A stretch of 64,000 nt of DNA, taken from Anoplopoma fimbria. Lineage: Eukaryota; Chordata; Actinopteri; Perciformes; Anoplopomatidae. This document shows positions 23,101 through 36,680 of the stretch, piece by piece. Position 1 is the first letter of the stretch; every line of letters begins with the position of its first letter. Location: NCBI RefSeq assembly GCF_027596085.1, contig NC_072462.1:21489421-21553420 (forward strand). Reading direction: 5' to 3'. Under the pieces are notes generated by a model that was not told the origin of the DNA, ran no database searches, and was given only the letters and a program-made list of their open reading frames with translations. The translations under genes were made by a program, and so were the position numbers.

Positions 23101-26100
23101 CCAAATACTTCTGTCCTTTTTTCCATATTTATTCAAGCTCTCCCCATTAAATGAAGTTTGCCAGTCAGCACTGAGGTACAGAAAGAATGCACATCTTGGC
23201 TTCAGACCCCTCAGCATTTCGGCAATACAGATCTCACCCACTAGCGGTTGGTCCAGGACCAGAGTAAAATGTGTGGAGCTCCTTTCCAGTCTAAACATCG
23301 TCCAAGATGGCCAGAGATTTAACAAGTGCACCCTTCAAAATGAGTCAATGCCCATTCTCACCTCCCGTCCACAAAGTCTGCGCGACTCAATTCAACATGA
23401 CAAAGTCAAACAAACAGCCGCCCCGCAGCAGCACTGTAAGGGTTTCTGCGGGGTGCTAATAGGCTGGCAGCTGGCAAGCAGAATGAGGCCTCTGGGCTTG
23501 AGAGTGGAGTGAAACACAAATAAACACAAGGGCATTCATTTTCACGATTTATAGATTTTCAAATAAAAATCATGTGCTTTCTGAACTTTGCTGACCTTGG
23601 ACGCTCCGTGTCACATGAAGCAAAGAAAGGCTCCCATTGTAGCCTGAACAGTGGAGCGTTTGAGCCAGGTGTGAATGGGACTTTCTCCAGACCACCTTAA
23701 CCTCCCCGTGCACGACTTGAGCAGCGAGCAGAAAGTCATCTTCTCCTCACGATCAAGGTTACACTTGCGTGTTTGTTTAATAGTCGCAGACAGTGGAGTG
23801 GTGTGTTTCCTTTCTAAAGATATTGCATTGTGAGATCACTTTATTTGTCCGTGCAACATTTTAATGCTGATGTCAAAGAAGAACTGAACAGAGATCGGTA
23901 GGAATTGAAAAAAATAAAGCATCTCAAGCCAAAAGTAATGTAGTTTTGTGCGTATTATGTGTTAAGTCCTCTACGTTTAGAGCTGTAAATCTTTGAAAAA
24001 CAATCTCACCTGAAGGTCCATTTAGTAGCTCTTTTAATCGTCTCACACAGTCGGCCTCAGTAATTTTTCTGACCACTTTCTCAACACTTGAAGGTCCTCT
24101 AATCCACATTGGCTTAAATGCTGAGCTTCCAAGTTCGTTCTACGTCTTGTAAACAGCAGTTCTGGAACTTTCTATCATATCACATGAGCTTCACTTGGAC
24201 GAGTATATTCAAATTACTCAGAATAACAATGAAAATGCAAACATCTACAATTCCAGGGGAACATGAACAGCTTTTCGCAACAGCCATTTTGACGTGTCAC
24301 TGCATGTCACTGGTGTAATTAATAACAGGGCCCTGGTATTGTGCAGGCCGGCTCACTGGAATGGCTGTGACACACTTAATAGAATGGGACCATAACACAT
24401 TTTTATCAATTACACCTGTGTTTACCCTGCTATGACATGTCAGTGAAAAGGCTGTGAAAAGGACCTACCAGGCAAGCTGATGAATATCATGTTATATTAT
24501 TGACAGCTCCAGAACAGACACCTAAATGCGATCAAAAGATGTAGTAAATTAAAATGATCCTTATTAAAGTGTGGATGAAGTCTAAAATATAACATGTAAC
24601 TTTGAACATAGGAAAAAACTCCTATAATAACAATCCTTTTTACTGCACGCATTACAAATAACAGCCTGGATACAAAACACATAAATTAAATAAAAATATA
24701 GAAATCCAAACTGTTATTACATGAATGCTTTGGCAAGATATGTTGTTTTGGGGAGGGGAAAACGAAGTTATTATCTTGTTTCGGCTTCCAGAGGTTGTTT
24801 TTGGCCACTGAGCAGCTCCACTCGAACAGTTCAGAGTGGAGTATGATTGCAGGGAAATGATACCTTTCCACTAGCCTTCACTACTCAAGTTCTGGGGATT
24901 AATCGGTTCGGTCCAATGATTTTAAGGTGCCAGTGAACTTTCTCACGGGAAGAAACCAGCCAGTGACCAGCTTTTAAAGGCTGGGGGAGTTTGTTGCTGT
25001 ATGGTAGCCCATTTAAGTAGGTAACAATAAGCTAGAATTTGTATTTCAATCAAGGAGTTGCATTTTTAACTTGTTGACTGTTTCTGTAAACAATATTGCA
25101 TTAGAATCATCCACTTCTGATGTGATGAGGGCAATTTTTGTAGGCCGGTTCCAGACTGGTTAGATAAACAATCTACCAATCACAGCTTAATAGGGGCGAT
25201 TCAAATGGTGATTTCATCCTCCTAAACAGCAAGCTAGCTGGCTTCATCCATGAAAAATAGAACTGAAAAGTGGTCACAAAAATGGCGGCAAGCATGGATG
25301 ACTTTTAGACGCAGCTGTTGTCAGTTACAAGTCTTAAAATGAAGTATTTATTTGATATTTTGATCTGGCAGAGTAATCTAGAATACTTATCAAATAAATC
25401 CTCATCTTGTCTTTAATTTATTTGTAACCTGGCTTCAGAAATGCATCTAACTAACTTCCTCATCATGTGTCACGTACAGTACATCACAATGTTCACATTA
25501 CATCATGTCCACTGAATCACCAATAGTTTGTGCTTCTCAGACTGTTCTCTGTATTTTTAATCTGACATCACTGTGCAACAAAATAACCACTAAAGGGCTA
25601 TTAAGTTAATGTTGTTGCGCACCGGAACTATCAGAGGTTATATCAATGTTTTACTTAGAGGGAACTTTGTATTTTGATTTACGAGATCAGTAATAATGAG
25701 AACAAGACTGCTCATGAATCTAGTGCCTTGCGCTGTGATAGGAGGTTTGTTGGTACATAATTCCCCTCTATGATGACAAGTTATAGTGTTTCTTATGAGC
25801 CATGTCATGCAGTTCCGTAGTATTTAAGGTTTGCTTTGTTGATTGTGAAGGATGTATATTTTAAAGCATGTTTGTCCTAAAAAAGGATCATTCCTCTTAC
25901 AGAAAAACAACAACAAAACCTTTCCAAGTGAAATAGTAATAGAAAGGTTTTGTTCTTTAATTTTCGTTGTGATATGAGCACGCAGCATGGCCGGTCTTCA
26001 GAGACGGTCCCTGTTAGCTACAGTGTGTTGTAATCTGACCTGGTCAGGCTGCCTGGCACACGTCATCACTGAGCTGTGATAAATCCTCAGTGTGCTGGGA

Positions 26101-26479
26101 GGAAGGGGAGGGGATGCACTGCTGCTCCTGCTGACACATCGTAAATCAACCTCTGGGGTCACTTGGCTATATCCTTTGTTGTCTGCATGCGACAAAGAGA
26201 TTGACAGGGACTGTATGCCACTGAACCTTGGCACCACCACTGCTTCTTATGGGAAACCTATCCAGCCTGAATCCATGGGTGTAGTTAGAAATCTCTACTT
26301 ACCATTTTTAACCTTTTTTCAGTCACTCATAGAAGGAGGATTGCTGACACCCAAATTATTCACAAATACACTACATGTCTGCTTCCAAACCTGTTAAAAC
26401 AACTGAAAAGATACATCTGCTGTTAGCAGGCTTGGACACCCATTTTTGTGGCCATAAATTGGGTTTTATACCCCCTCCC

Positions 26480-26800
26480 CTAAAATGTGCTAACATGGTT
26501 ACATGACAATGTACCAACTCAGTGTTCCATGTTAGCATGCTTACATTTACTAGTTAGCCCAGAACCAAAGTACGGCTGAGGCTGATGGGAATGATAATAG
26601 TTTTATAGGTATACATTCACTCTAAACAATAAATATGGACCTCATGGTGGAGTTAGAGGAAAAGTCAGAGGATCATCAAAGTCAGAAAGATGCAGCCGCT
26701 GGGCACCATAAATGTCTCTCCAAAGTTTCATTGCAAACCATTAAACTGCTGTTGAGATATTTCAATCTGGACCAAAGTCAGGGACCAACCATCAATGCCA
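26480..26800. repeat. Dispersed fish repeat (TTAGCATGCT / CATCAAAGTCAG family)
   Basis: Contains 'catgttagcatgcttac' followed by 'aagtcagaggatcatcaaag', 'gctgggcaccataaatgtc' and 'gttgagatatttcaatctgg'. Parts match 150-480, 1535-1745 and 34.3-34.5 kb, which suggests one composite family. Confidence 0.65.
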
Positions 26801-27251
26801 CTAGTGTAGCTAAAAACGCAGAAGGGTGTTTAACGACACTTATTGCTGTTTTGAAGGTTTATCCAGATCAAAAAATGTAAGCCATTTCCCAAATTGCAAC
26901 TCTTTTTCTTTTCTTCTTTGTTTATTTCTAACAATAAACACCAACAGTGTGCGCTCGGTGCAGTAGGTACAGTGCTGTGTAGGCACTTTGGTAAATTAGA
27001 GTGGAGTCATTTTTTTCATCAGCTTCCACCTCATGAAGGTGAGCTCCTCCTCTCATATCACTCAAGAAGTCTCGCATAATTGTGCCATTTGTCCAGTCAC
27101 TCCCCTGTCACACTGAATTTACTTGACTATAGAGCTTTATCTCATTGCAATTAGTCATCTCAGACACATGAGTAGACTGTGGAGCTTCTCTTGCCGTGGG
27201 GAAATTATGTTTCTGATTGTTGCAGATGGCTCCTCACTCGGCAACGTCTAG

Positions 27252-27274
27252 AAATGAATGAATGAATGAATGAA
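27252..27274. repeat. (AATG)n microsatellite
   Basis: Five to six AATG units. Confidence 0.9.
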
Positions 27275-30200
27275 ATAGCTCCCATTATTATCAGCCGCTT
27301 AATTCCACCGAGAATCAAGGATAAACCGATTTTCCTCAAAGTGTAATTGAGGCTACTTTTTTGTCGTTCTCATGAGTGTTTTCTGGTAGTTTGGCAAATC
27401 AGCCCACACACAAAGCAAACTCCAGGGAGTCGACAGCAAACAGAAGCACAGTTATTGATTGTATCAGTCAATAAGAGCTAGTTTCCTCCCAAACTATTAT
27501 ACTAATGCACTTAGGGTGAATGTCCCGGCTAGCCTTGCAGGCCAGGTTATAAAGTGCACCAGAGCTCCTAAATTATTCACAAGGCCCCTCCACCAGCTCC
27601 GGGGCCTCCATTAGAGACAGCGAGAGGAAGAGATGGGTGGGGGGTGACGATGATGTCACCCGGCCCCATGGAGCCAGACAAGGGCACCTGGGACTGAATG
27701 ATGGAGTCAGCTGTGGAGAGGAGGACCACAGCTCTGCCGGAAGAGTCTTTCTGAGCAGACGAGTGCTCTGCCTCTGCAGGTCACTTCACCAACAGGGCTC
27801 ATGAGGGAGCGCTGACTGTGAATACAAGCTTATGTAACCACGGCTCATAATGACCGATGACTGCTGAGGGAGAATAAAAGATGCTGAACTGAAAAAATAG
27901 AGAGACATGTTTGACAGGAAAGAGAAGCCCTACTTATATACTATATACCCAAGCTGTAAAAGTACAGATGGAGTAGGGTGACGAATAAGAGGCAAAACCA
28001 ACAGCAGGTGTATTAGTTAGCACCGGTAGTGCTCCTTGTCATATATTCAGAAACTCTGCTGGAGGGAAGAACTATTCTTCCAAAATATATTCCCTAATTT
28101 TGTGTTTTGATAACGGGGGTTGAGAGTGCTGTCATGTTGCCCCCTTAGGTATTCAACCGCCTAAAGGACCCCTACAAGCGCCTTAAGGTCAACTACAACT
28201 TCCTACATGATGCTTAGAACCAGGGGCAAATCAAGGATTCTTTGTTGAGCAGGAACAAGGGGAGGACCAAGAACCAGTCAGGAGGGGCCCATTGGACATC
28301 AGAAAATTCTATCAGAAATAAAACACATTGTTGAAAATAGGCTTAGAAGACATTGGGCACAATTTTTCCGCCCACATGCCGAACCTTGTGCCCTTATACA
28401 GGTGGTATTACGAGAAAAGTGGCAGTAACCTGGAATCGCACCAGGTGCCCACACGAACAACCTAAAAGTCCCATTCAACCTCATAATTGACCACTAGAAC
28501 TACCAGGACCTGTTGAGCTTATTAAATAACCGCAACAACTACCTGTTTCCTGTAACGTTGAACTATTCCTTTGAAGGCTGAAGTCAGGGAGCAAAAGATC
28601 CCTCCACAGCAAACACCACAGATTACATGACAAAGTGTAACATGATTGGCTCTACATGATGGAAACATCTCTCATATCTCTTTTTCTATGTTAGGAAAGA
28701 TTTCTAAAAACCCACGTTAGATTGAAAAGCACAGGTGTTTTGATGGACGTACAGACAGAGATTACAAAACATCCTCCCCACAACTGCTGGTTTTCATCAG
28801 TCTGATATTGACAGACAGGACAGAAATTGTATGGAAATTCAGATTGAAGTGATTCACAGTAAAATGCAACCGCTACTTATGTGTCGCTCTGGTTGACAAG
28901 CTATTGGGTGACAAAAGCGCTGCATGAGACTTGAGAGATGGTGAAGTGGAGGAATTGATTGAACTGACTAAACTGACTGTTCTTTTGTCGTACTCAAGCA
29001 GCAAATACAGCTGCTACAACTACTTATTTTCCTTTTCCAATGACTTGCATCGATGAGTTACTGCTTTAAAACCACCTCCATGTACACCACTTGACTCTAG
29101 ATGTATCTCCACTGTTCTGCTTCTTCTGACATTGTGAACCCAAGGAACCCTTGTGAAAGGCAATGGAAATAAAAGACAAAACAAGGGTTATTTAACTTGG
29201 ACAATACCGTCAAAATACAGGCTATGCCTTGCCGCTGATCGAAATTTAAAAGCCCGTGAAATAAGACATGCATGCTTCTAGCGTAGTGTGAGGTATTTCC
29301 TCCCTACAGCCCGTCTGCTTCTGTCTCATTTCTGGGAAGTTAAGCGCATAGAATGCCCAGTAAAAACACTAAAACACAGCGGAAAATCAACACAGTCAGA
29401 GAGAAGAAAGTAGCCCTGTTGCCAAGAGTCATCTTTCTTTCTTTCTCTCTCTCTCCCTGTCACTTAATATGTCTCTCGCCCTGTAGGCAAAGGGCTTCAT
29501 AAAGCTAGGGAATTTCTTCAAATCACTAGCACAAGCTAACATCTAGTGTGTCTTTGTAATGCATTGTACCCAAGGTACTAGCTGAGCTGACAATGGTGCT
29601 ACGCACCAATCAGAGGAGCACTGTCAAATGATACAGATTCGTTCAATGACAGTGATGCTGCAGTGTCAAAGACTTGTTCGTAAAAATACTGAACACCTCT
29701 ACACTGAACCCCTATTATTTCTGAGAGGCAGGACTGAGCCTTGCATGGCGATGGAGGTGCCATTGTGTGTGAATGAGAGACAACATGAAGCCCTTTGTCC
29801 TGGTAGAAAAGGGCTTCCTAAGTAAGTGAAGTCGATCTAAAACTGCATAGATTCCTGAAAAAGATTGAGCATTCACACATCTTGCTCCAGCCGTAATTCT
29901 TTGGTGATTAACAGCTAGTCAGGCTCAAACATGTTAAGCTGTTAACCTGATAATTCAAACTGACGAAGAGGAATTCAATTAGCACCGGACATCGGAGAGC
30001 CCTTTGGCGCCAGATGTCATGTCACTGGTTGACCAAACTATCACACTCATCATATTAGGGAACAAAGGATTGAGATGGACCTAATTAGATTTCAGTATCA
30101 GGTTTCACTCACATAGAGAGAGTCATTATCAATGCACATGATGCAATAAATCTAGAGATAAAGTACGATGCTTATGGCTTGAGACAGATGGTAGAGCAGA

Positions 30201-33200
30201 TTTTAGTATAATTCACTGTGAAACATGAGTGCCACTTTATGCCCTTTATCTCTTAGATGTCTATTTAAAACATGTTACGAATCAATTTTTATGTAATCTA
30301 TATTGTAGAAATAAAGGAGCATAAACAAGTTTATTGTATTTCTGTGAAATAATCTGTGCAAAAAAATCTACCTTAAAAACAAATTTTCAGACCTGTTTGT
30401 TGATGCTATCAAGGATGCTATAATGCTCTCTTTTTTTGATCTGGAAAATATATGCATGAGCGTGAGGTTTTCTTTGTACTTGTATAACTCAATGCATGTA
30501 TATTATATGTTATACAAGCGGGAATATGTACCATTATGTCCATTTAGACGTCTAGAGCCACACTATGACCGGACTGGGGACCGGAAACATATGATCTACA
30601 AACGCTTCTGTTTGGCCTCAAGTGTTTTCGCTGCACAACCATCCTCAGGCTAAAAGCTGACTCCCTCTCAGTCTGTGAGTCTCTGTGGTCTGACCGAACC
30701 CTGTCCTCTGTGCTTTCACCTTCTATGGAAGGAGGAAGTGTATGTCCTCCTTAGGAATCAATAGTAAGTGCGGCAGAGGCAAAAAAAACTATGATTACCA
30801 CAGTTTTCCACTGTGACCTGCCACATCTGTCAAGGGTTAACTATGTTTGGGCCGAGAGTTTTGGCATCAATTGCCTTATTGCAAAATCTCTAAGCTTGAT
30901 GGTGCTCTTAATCATTTTGAGAATTTTAAGGATATTCTTCAGGAAGAAAGGAGCAAACGGCATCTGTCTTTTAAAATAACACTGGCAGGCTTTTAATCTG
31001 AAAAACATACAGGAAGGGTTCACTTTTGGAAAGGAGAAGCTGGTAGACTCAGAATCAGTGGTGTTAAAATGTGTTGTTGTACAGATGCTGGTGCAGCAAC
31101 CAAAGCAAGCGCCTGTTCTCAGATGGGATTATCATGTTAATCTGTGTCTACTAAATGTGGTATTATGCAATAGTTTAATAAGGTAAATGTTTATTTCTAT
31201 GTGTGTGAATTCTAAAGACCCAGTATAATTTCCGTGGTGACCTCTTACTGGACAAGAATATGTCACCAAAGTTTTGTTTTAATGTCCCATCCCAAAAAAA
31301 TGTCAAACACTTATACACAAGCTTCAACTTCTGCATCCTTGTGGTCAAAGATCACACTATGCATCTCAATATATTTGATCACGATTACTCACTTAACTGA
31401 AGTTACAAATATTAATGCAAATCTATTCTCCAGTATGAGATATATTATACAGTTGTATTCCATTTCACAAGTAAGCTAGACTTAATGTCTCAGGGACACA
31501 AATAAAACATATAGTGCAGAAGCAATTTGGTAAAACAATGCACTGATTTTTATCCTGACAGCCCAGACAGAATAATCACTTCGCCAAATAATGGGTTCCA
31601 GATGTTCTTTTTCTCTCCAAGGCACCCCATTGAGGGTGAAAGCCATTTGCTGTAAACTGTGCAAAACGAGCACTGTTGAACAAACAAAAATGTGCATGAA
31701 CCATACACAGATGACTCCTTTCCTGCTATAATTAACCTTCATGTGTTAGCTGTTTCAACCATTTCAGACATTTGCAGGCCTTCGCTGCCACAGCTTGAGT
31801 AGTCTCTCTGTCCAAAACATTAGCATGTCAAAACCTTCCCTGCTCTCATCTGTAATGGTAAAATACCACTAATTCTGATTTGTGCACCAGAGAGCCACAT
31901 CAGGAGCTAAGCAAGATTGAAAAGGTGCGCGATAATTCTTTTTTATGTGTCATGTTCCATTTTTCTTATTTATCATTCACTTTTATATCAGCTGGAAATA
32001 TGTTAAGTTACCAAAGCAGGTGTTGAGCCACCAGCCCCAACTTTGGAGGGGATCTATTCTTTTGTATACATTTGTTTATGTATATGAGGTTTATCAATTT
32101 TTCTTCTCTTTGCATATTTGTATATATATTTCTGTTGTTGTTTTCAATGTCCCAAAACATGATTTATTTAGTATAAATTAGTTTTTTTGCTAAGATAAAG
32201 CCTTGTGAGCAAAATACATAAAACGCTGTTTGTCACAAAAATAAAAGGACACTGTTCATACTATATCCCTCTGGCTTCAAACTCAACCCTGGGCCTTTGG
32301 ACAAGGTTGCTTCTGCTGGTGTCTGGACTAATGTTTGTGAGATGAACGTCACGAATGAATGTTCTGGGTTTCATCAAGCCAACACTTTGGTTAAGTGGCT
32401 TTTGGTGCCACAGTAGGCTACTGTTGATTATGTGCTCATTTGTCTTTTGTAATCCAGAGTATAAATTACCTTGCTGTAACCATATTTGCAATTAATCATG
32501 AGTTTCTCACATGTCATAACACATGAACTCTTGCTCCTTTTGTTTTAGGTCTTTGACTTGAGCTCTGATGCATTAAATACATGCACATCCATAGGATATT
32601 GTTTATCCTGCCTGTAAATTGTGTTAGGTCATGTATTAAAATTGACTCTACATTCACAGTATGTCTCTGCGATCCCTGATTTAAATTGTCTGTGCATTTG
32701 TTCTCCAAAAATGCTGCAATTTGAATTCTCTATTGTAAATCACCACTCAAGAAGTTCATTAAACTTCCATTCACTGAGTTCAACTGTCCAAAGGCTTCTT
32801 AAGAGCCTTATCGTCCTAATTGGAATCATTCTGTGAGAAAAGGAGCCTAAGTAGCATGTAGTATGAAGCAGACAGACAAGCTGTGCTTTCCGTCCTTTAA
32901 AGTCGAAGACAGTTTCAATGGATAGCTAACCTTTCTCCTGCCGGTCCTCAGCTATTAATAGTGCTATTCTTCCAAGGAAAGCAAGCCTCACAATGCCTCC
33001 CCTACAGAGGATAAAAAGTGAAACTTAATCCCTCAATTACTGGAGCCCTGTTGAGCCAAGCATTTATCATTATTAAGTGTAATACAAAATCTTCATGGGA
33101 AATCACAATAATTAATGACCTTTATGCCTTGAAAGGCCTTTGTTGCAGTTATATGATAGTTAGAGGTTTAATGTAAAGTTTAAATTCACATTTTTATCAG

Positions 33201-34284
33201 TTTAACTGTAGTTGTTGGTATGGAGAGAAATAAAGAAAAGACCAGAAACAAGGGGAAAACTGTTTTTAACAACAGGTCAAATATTAAGTTGGCCATGCTA
33301 ACAAAATATTTTTGGTGATGAAAGCAACTAAGACAGTGAAGAAAAGGTCAACTTTTAAGCAATACAGAAGGAACACGGTAAAGTTCATCTTTTCTGTTTA
33401 TCTTGGCAGTATTTCCTGGTGATGCAGATTATTGCAGTTGATGCTGTTCACTTAGGAAGAGACAGATCTCTGCTCGGCTTAGCAGTAGCTTTAACTAGAT
33501 ATCACATGTGTAGTTGGTGACATTTATTGACAAGTAAATAGGGCCAGTAAAGTAATTTAGTCTTATGGGTGTGGAGTTATGTAGTTTTGGCATTATCATA
33601 GCAGCAGTATTAAATTTAATTCTGAAACTCAACATCTTCTCCACTGATTGAGGAGGAGGATCAAACAGAAATAAATAATCATAAACCCAATTCACAACAA
33701 TTATCACATTTTTCCACAGCCATTATTACAGCATACTTTATTACAGAGTAGCATAACAAGAATCATGCTGATCAAGTTGGTGTTTTATTTGTTGCTCAAT
33801 GATTAAAAAGTGGTAATTTGGAACAGTGAATTATACTTTACTATATTATGAATAAAACTCATGAGAAACATCTCAGGGTGATATTTCAGATTTTCCAGAC
33901 TGATCACTTATGGTTAGTTAAATTAAAAACCACGTATAATTAACTACTGATTATAAAAAAGTTGCACAGCCTCTCGTTTAACCATTTCCAGATGTTACTC
34001 TGGAAGCCAAACACCTTCTCATAAAACGTTTATCTGAATTGCGTACTATTGTGAGGTAAGTTAAAGCCAAAAGGCTCTCCTTGTAATTTGTCATAACTTT
34101 AAAGTGAATGTATTTTGTATTTAATGCCAAGGACTTGACGCAAAATGGCAAAGAGTTGTAAAGCATGGATGTCAAACAGGAAAACATTTGTTTACACACA
34201 AGTGTAGCTGAGGCTGAAAAATAGAAATTTTGGTCTGCTAATGGTGCTAAAAGAAAACTCTTACAGTTTGTCCTCTGGGGACCA

Positions 34285-34500
34285 ATCATTTCTGGATAAC
34301 TATTTGATGATTTGTCATGACATTTTGTACAGGCATTTTACTCAAAATGTCAACCTTAAGGTGGCGCTAGATGAATAGTCAAGGATTACCAAAGTCAGTA
34401 GGATTCATCCTCTGAGGACCATGAAGGTCTATACAAAATTAGATGACAATCAGGGGAATAGCTATCAAGATATTTTTCATCTGGACAAAGCAAACAAACA
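34285..34500. repeat. Dispersed fish repeat copy
   Basis: Includes 'aaccttaaggtggcgctag', 'agtaggattcatcctctg', 'accatgaaggtctatac' and 'atcaagatatttttcatctgg', matching the copies at 150-480 and 26.6-26.8 kb. Confidence 0.65.
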
Positions 34501-35639
34501 TTATGTTATTCTTGGTTAGGCAAAACCATTATGAGTTGTTTTGTCAAAGTAGACATTACATTTTTTACATGCTGGATATCTGCCTTTGTCTTTAGCCTAA
34601 TTTTTTTTCCAACCAGAAACTTACTCCCAAATAACAAAAAGGTGCAGACATTCACATAAAAACATCCTCCGTTCTGCTGACTCACTGCTCTCACTCTGTA
34701 TTTTGTGAGGAATGTTCTGCAGTTGTTGACTGAGCCACTGCAAGTCCCCACTGAACCTCACATACATGAACGGCCGCCAAACACTTTGATTTCATTTACA
34801 TTATCAACTCCCACACAAACAGACCGCAGCAACAGCGCCTTACTGCACCACATACCGGTTAAACTCTCTTCTCTGGTGTCACAAAGGACAGAAAAGAGTT
34901 GGTGTGTAAGACTTTTTCACCAAATGTTCTTGTCCTGCTCATATATCAACAAGTCAGAAAACAACTTCCTTGTTAGAGGTCAAAATACAACAGTTTATCA
35001 AATCCTCATGGCTCAATTAACTGTGCAGAAAGAGGTCTGTGTTTGAATCTGTGGATCTTCATTATCAGCTGCATCTGGCAAGGCAGAAGCCACAGCAGCT
35101 ATAATGACCCAAATTATCTGTAAATGATGTATATCGGACATCAGGAAGCTTCCTGATTAATTGAAAGGACATTTTCTATCAAACCCTGCCTCTGCTTGAT
35201 GAGGGCCAGACACATCTGCAAAGCTTAGGAAGTCATTGAGCCTGAGCTCTTGTATGGTTGAAAATACTCTCCCAAGAGTATGACTCTGTTCTGCAAGCGA
35301 GAAGTCATCAGGACACGTAAGACAGCAGTCATTTACCTATATCCAGGAACTGATGTAACAAAGCGGTATGAGAAAAAATCTGTCTGTAATTTTAGGGGAA
35401 CTTCTGAAAGTGGGCCAGTCATAGGTGTTAGAAAGGTGACTCCTCCCATCACAGATGTTTTTTGGTAAACCAGACCAACATTGCATCCAGAAGAAGCCAG
35501 ATTACTGCCACTGCAACTACTCCAGCTGTTTGAAGTGCTACTGCAGGAACACATTAAGAAACATCTTGCATGCGCCCTGCCTTTTTGTATTGTGAACTTT
35601 TCCTTTGTTTTTCCGTTATTTAGTGTCTAGTTTTGAGTC

Positions 35640-35960
35640 TTAAAGAAGTAGTTCAACATTTTGGCTTGATTGTCAGTGTCAGATGAGAAGATGGATATCA
35701 CTTTTATGTCTGTGTTAAGTATGGAGCTGAAGCCTAGAGGTGATTAGCCTAGCTAAGCATTAAGATTTGAGGCAGAGAAAAACAGCTAGCGTCTTAAACT
35801 TACTAGTTAACACATTGTATCTTATCTAATCCATACACAAACGGAAAAGTAACAATGGCAGTTCTGTTACGTGCTAAAACTATCTAACCAGTTCTTCCAT
35901 GCCATCACTTAGGAACAGATCTGAAGGTGGAACTGTAACCTTCATAATCTCAGTTTTAAG
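35640..35960. repeat. Old dispersed repeat fragment
   Basis: 'gatgagaagatggatatcac', 'ctgaagcctagaggtgattag' and 'gaaaaacagctagcgtc' belong to a repeat widespread in fish (recalled, not searched). Close to the 3' end of the hormone gene. Confidence 0.55.
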
Positions 35961-36024
35961 AGAAAGAGTTAAGTAGTGAGACAGATACCAAACATGCACA
36001 AGACATAAGGCAGAATTTTGTATT

Positions 36025-36157
36025 TTTAATGATTAGATCTGCAATAATTTCAATATAGATACATAGATTATTGGATTATGTTGCAACTCAGTGTGAGGCA
36101 GAAAGGATGTGGTGGTCGTCCGCTGTTAAGGTGCCTAGACGAGCAGAGCAAACTGTC
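36025..36157 (-). other. pmchl: pmchl 3'UTR with ATTAAA signal
   Basis: The minus strand reads ATTAAA at 36030-36025, about 130 bases after the stop codon; no other signal is closer. Confidence 0.5.
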
Positions 36158-36565
36158 CTAGACTTCCCAGCACGGCCGATACACCCGTCCCACCATGCAC
36201 CTCATTGTGTCCCTCCTCAGGATGGGGATGCTCAGTTCCTGGCTGGCGTCTTTCTGCCCGATGACCTGGCCGTTGTCGTCAGCTCTCCGCTTGTAGATGG
36301 ACAGTCCGCCGTGCAGCACCCGCAGGTCCCTCCACAGGCTTGGATCGGCGATGACGATTACCCTCGGCACTCTGGTTTTGCCCGCTGGGACCAGGTCTGC
36401 GTCGCCGAGGTCGTTTTCTGATGCCTCGTTGCTCAGCAGTGATGCGAAAGTATCCATTTCCAAGGGGCCATCGTCAGTCTTGCCCATGGGCAACGCCACT
36501 GACAACGCATAGCACTCGAATAACAGTGCTGCGGCGAAGATGACGGACATGAGTGACTGTCTCAT
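36158..36565 (-). CDS. pmchl: Pro-melanin-concentrating hormone, fish MCH1 type, intronless
   Basis: Single open frame of 135 residues. Residues 1-24 are a hydrophobic signal peptide. The last 17 residues, [17 protein letters not shown], are the fish MCH sequence, preceded by an Arg-Arg cleavage site (117-118); Cys123 and Cys132 form the ring. A second peptide of 22 residues (95-116) lies between Lys-Arg-Arg and Arg-Arg, at the place of the MCH-gene-related peptide (NEI position in mammals). MCH is made in hypothalamic neurons, pales the skin by concentrating melanosomes, and affects feeding. The salmon-type gene of teleosts has no introns, whereas the mammalian-type gene has them; this fits. 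The start is the first ATG after a TATA box. The symbol follows zebrafish usage; mch1 or pmch is used in other fish. Confidence 0.95.
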   Translation of the reverse strand: MRQSLMSVIFAAALLFECYALSVALPMGKTDDGPLEMDTFASLLSNEASENDLGDADLVPAGKTRVPRVIVIADPSLWRDLRVLHGGLSIYKRRADDNGQVIGQKDASQELSIPILRRDTMRCMVGRVYRPCWEV

Positions 36566-36680
36566 GGTGAAGATCTTCCAGGAGGTGCAAAGCGTTGGCT
36601 TCGGGGATGGGTTTCTTTCCAGTGCTCTTTGCTTCGTTGTTCTGACCCAGAGATCGTATCTTCCTCTTTTATATCATTTC
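36566..36680 (-). promoter_or_regulatory. pmchl: pmchl TATA box and 5'UTR
   Basis: TATAAAAG on the minus strand at 36673-36666, about 100 bases before the ATG, fits a start near 36640 and a short intron-free leader. Confidence 0.7.

Larger units (their letters stand above)
20161..36024. other. About 16 kb with no recognised gene
   Basis: I read both strands and found no chain of spliceable exons and no recognisable protein. The open frames are short and of random composition. Contents include a 22-bp tandem duplication (21936-21981), an (AATG)n run (27252-27274), dispersed repeats at 26.48-26.8, 34.29-34.5 and 35.64-35.96 kb, and unique AT-rich DNA. Distal regulatory elements of ccnb1 or of the hormone gene could lie here but cannot be seen without comparison to other fish. 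Confidence 0.6.

Noticed and set aside
28148..28218. Plus-strand exon-like segment (acceptor-like cccttag, then VFNRLKDPYKRLKVNYNF..., stop)
   Set aside because: It has no partner exon or start and is followed by repeat-like sequence; too short to support a gene.
36071..36512. Plus-strand open frames over the hormone gene
   Set aside because: Antisense shadows of the pmchl coding sequence.
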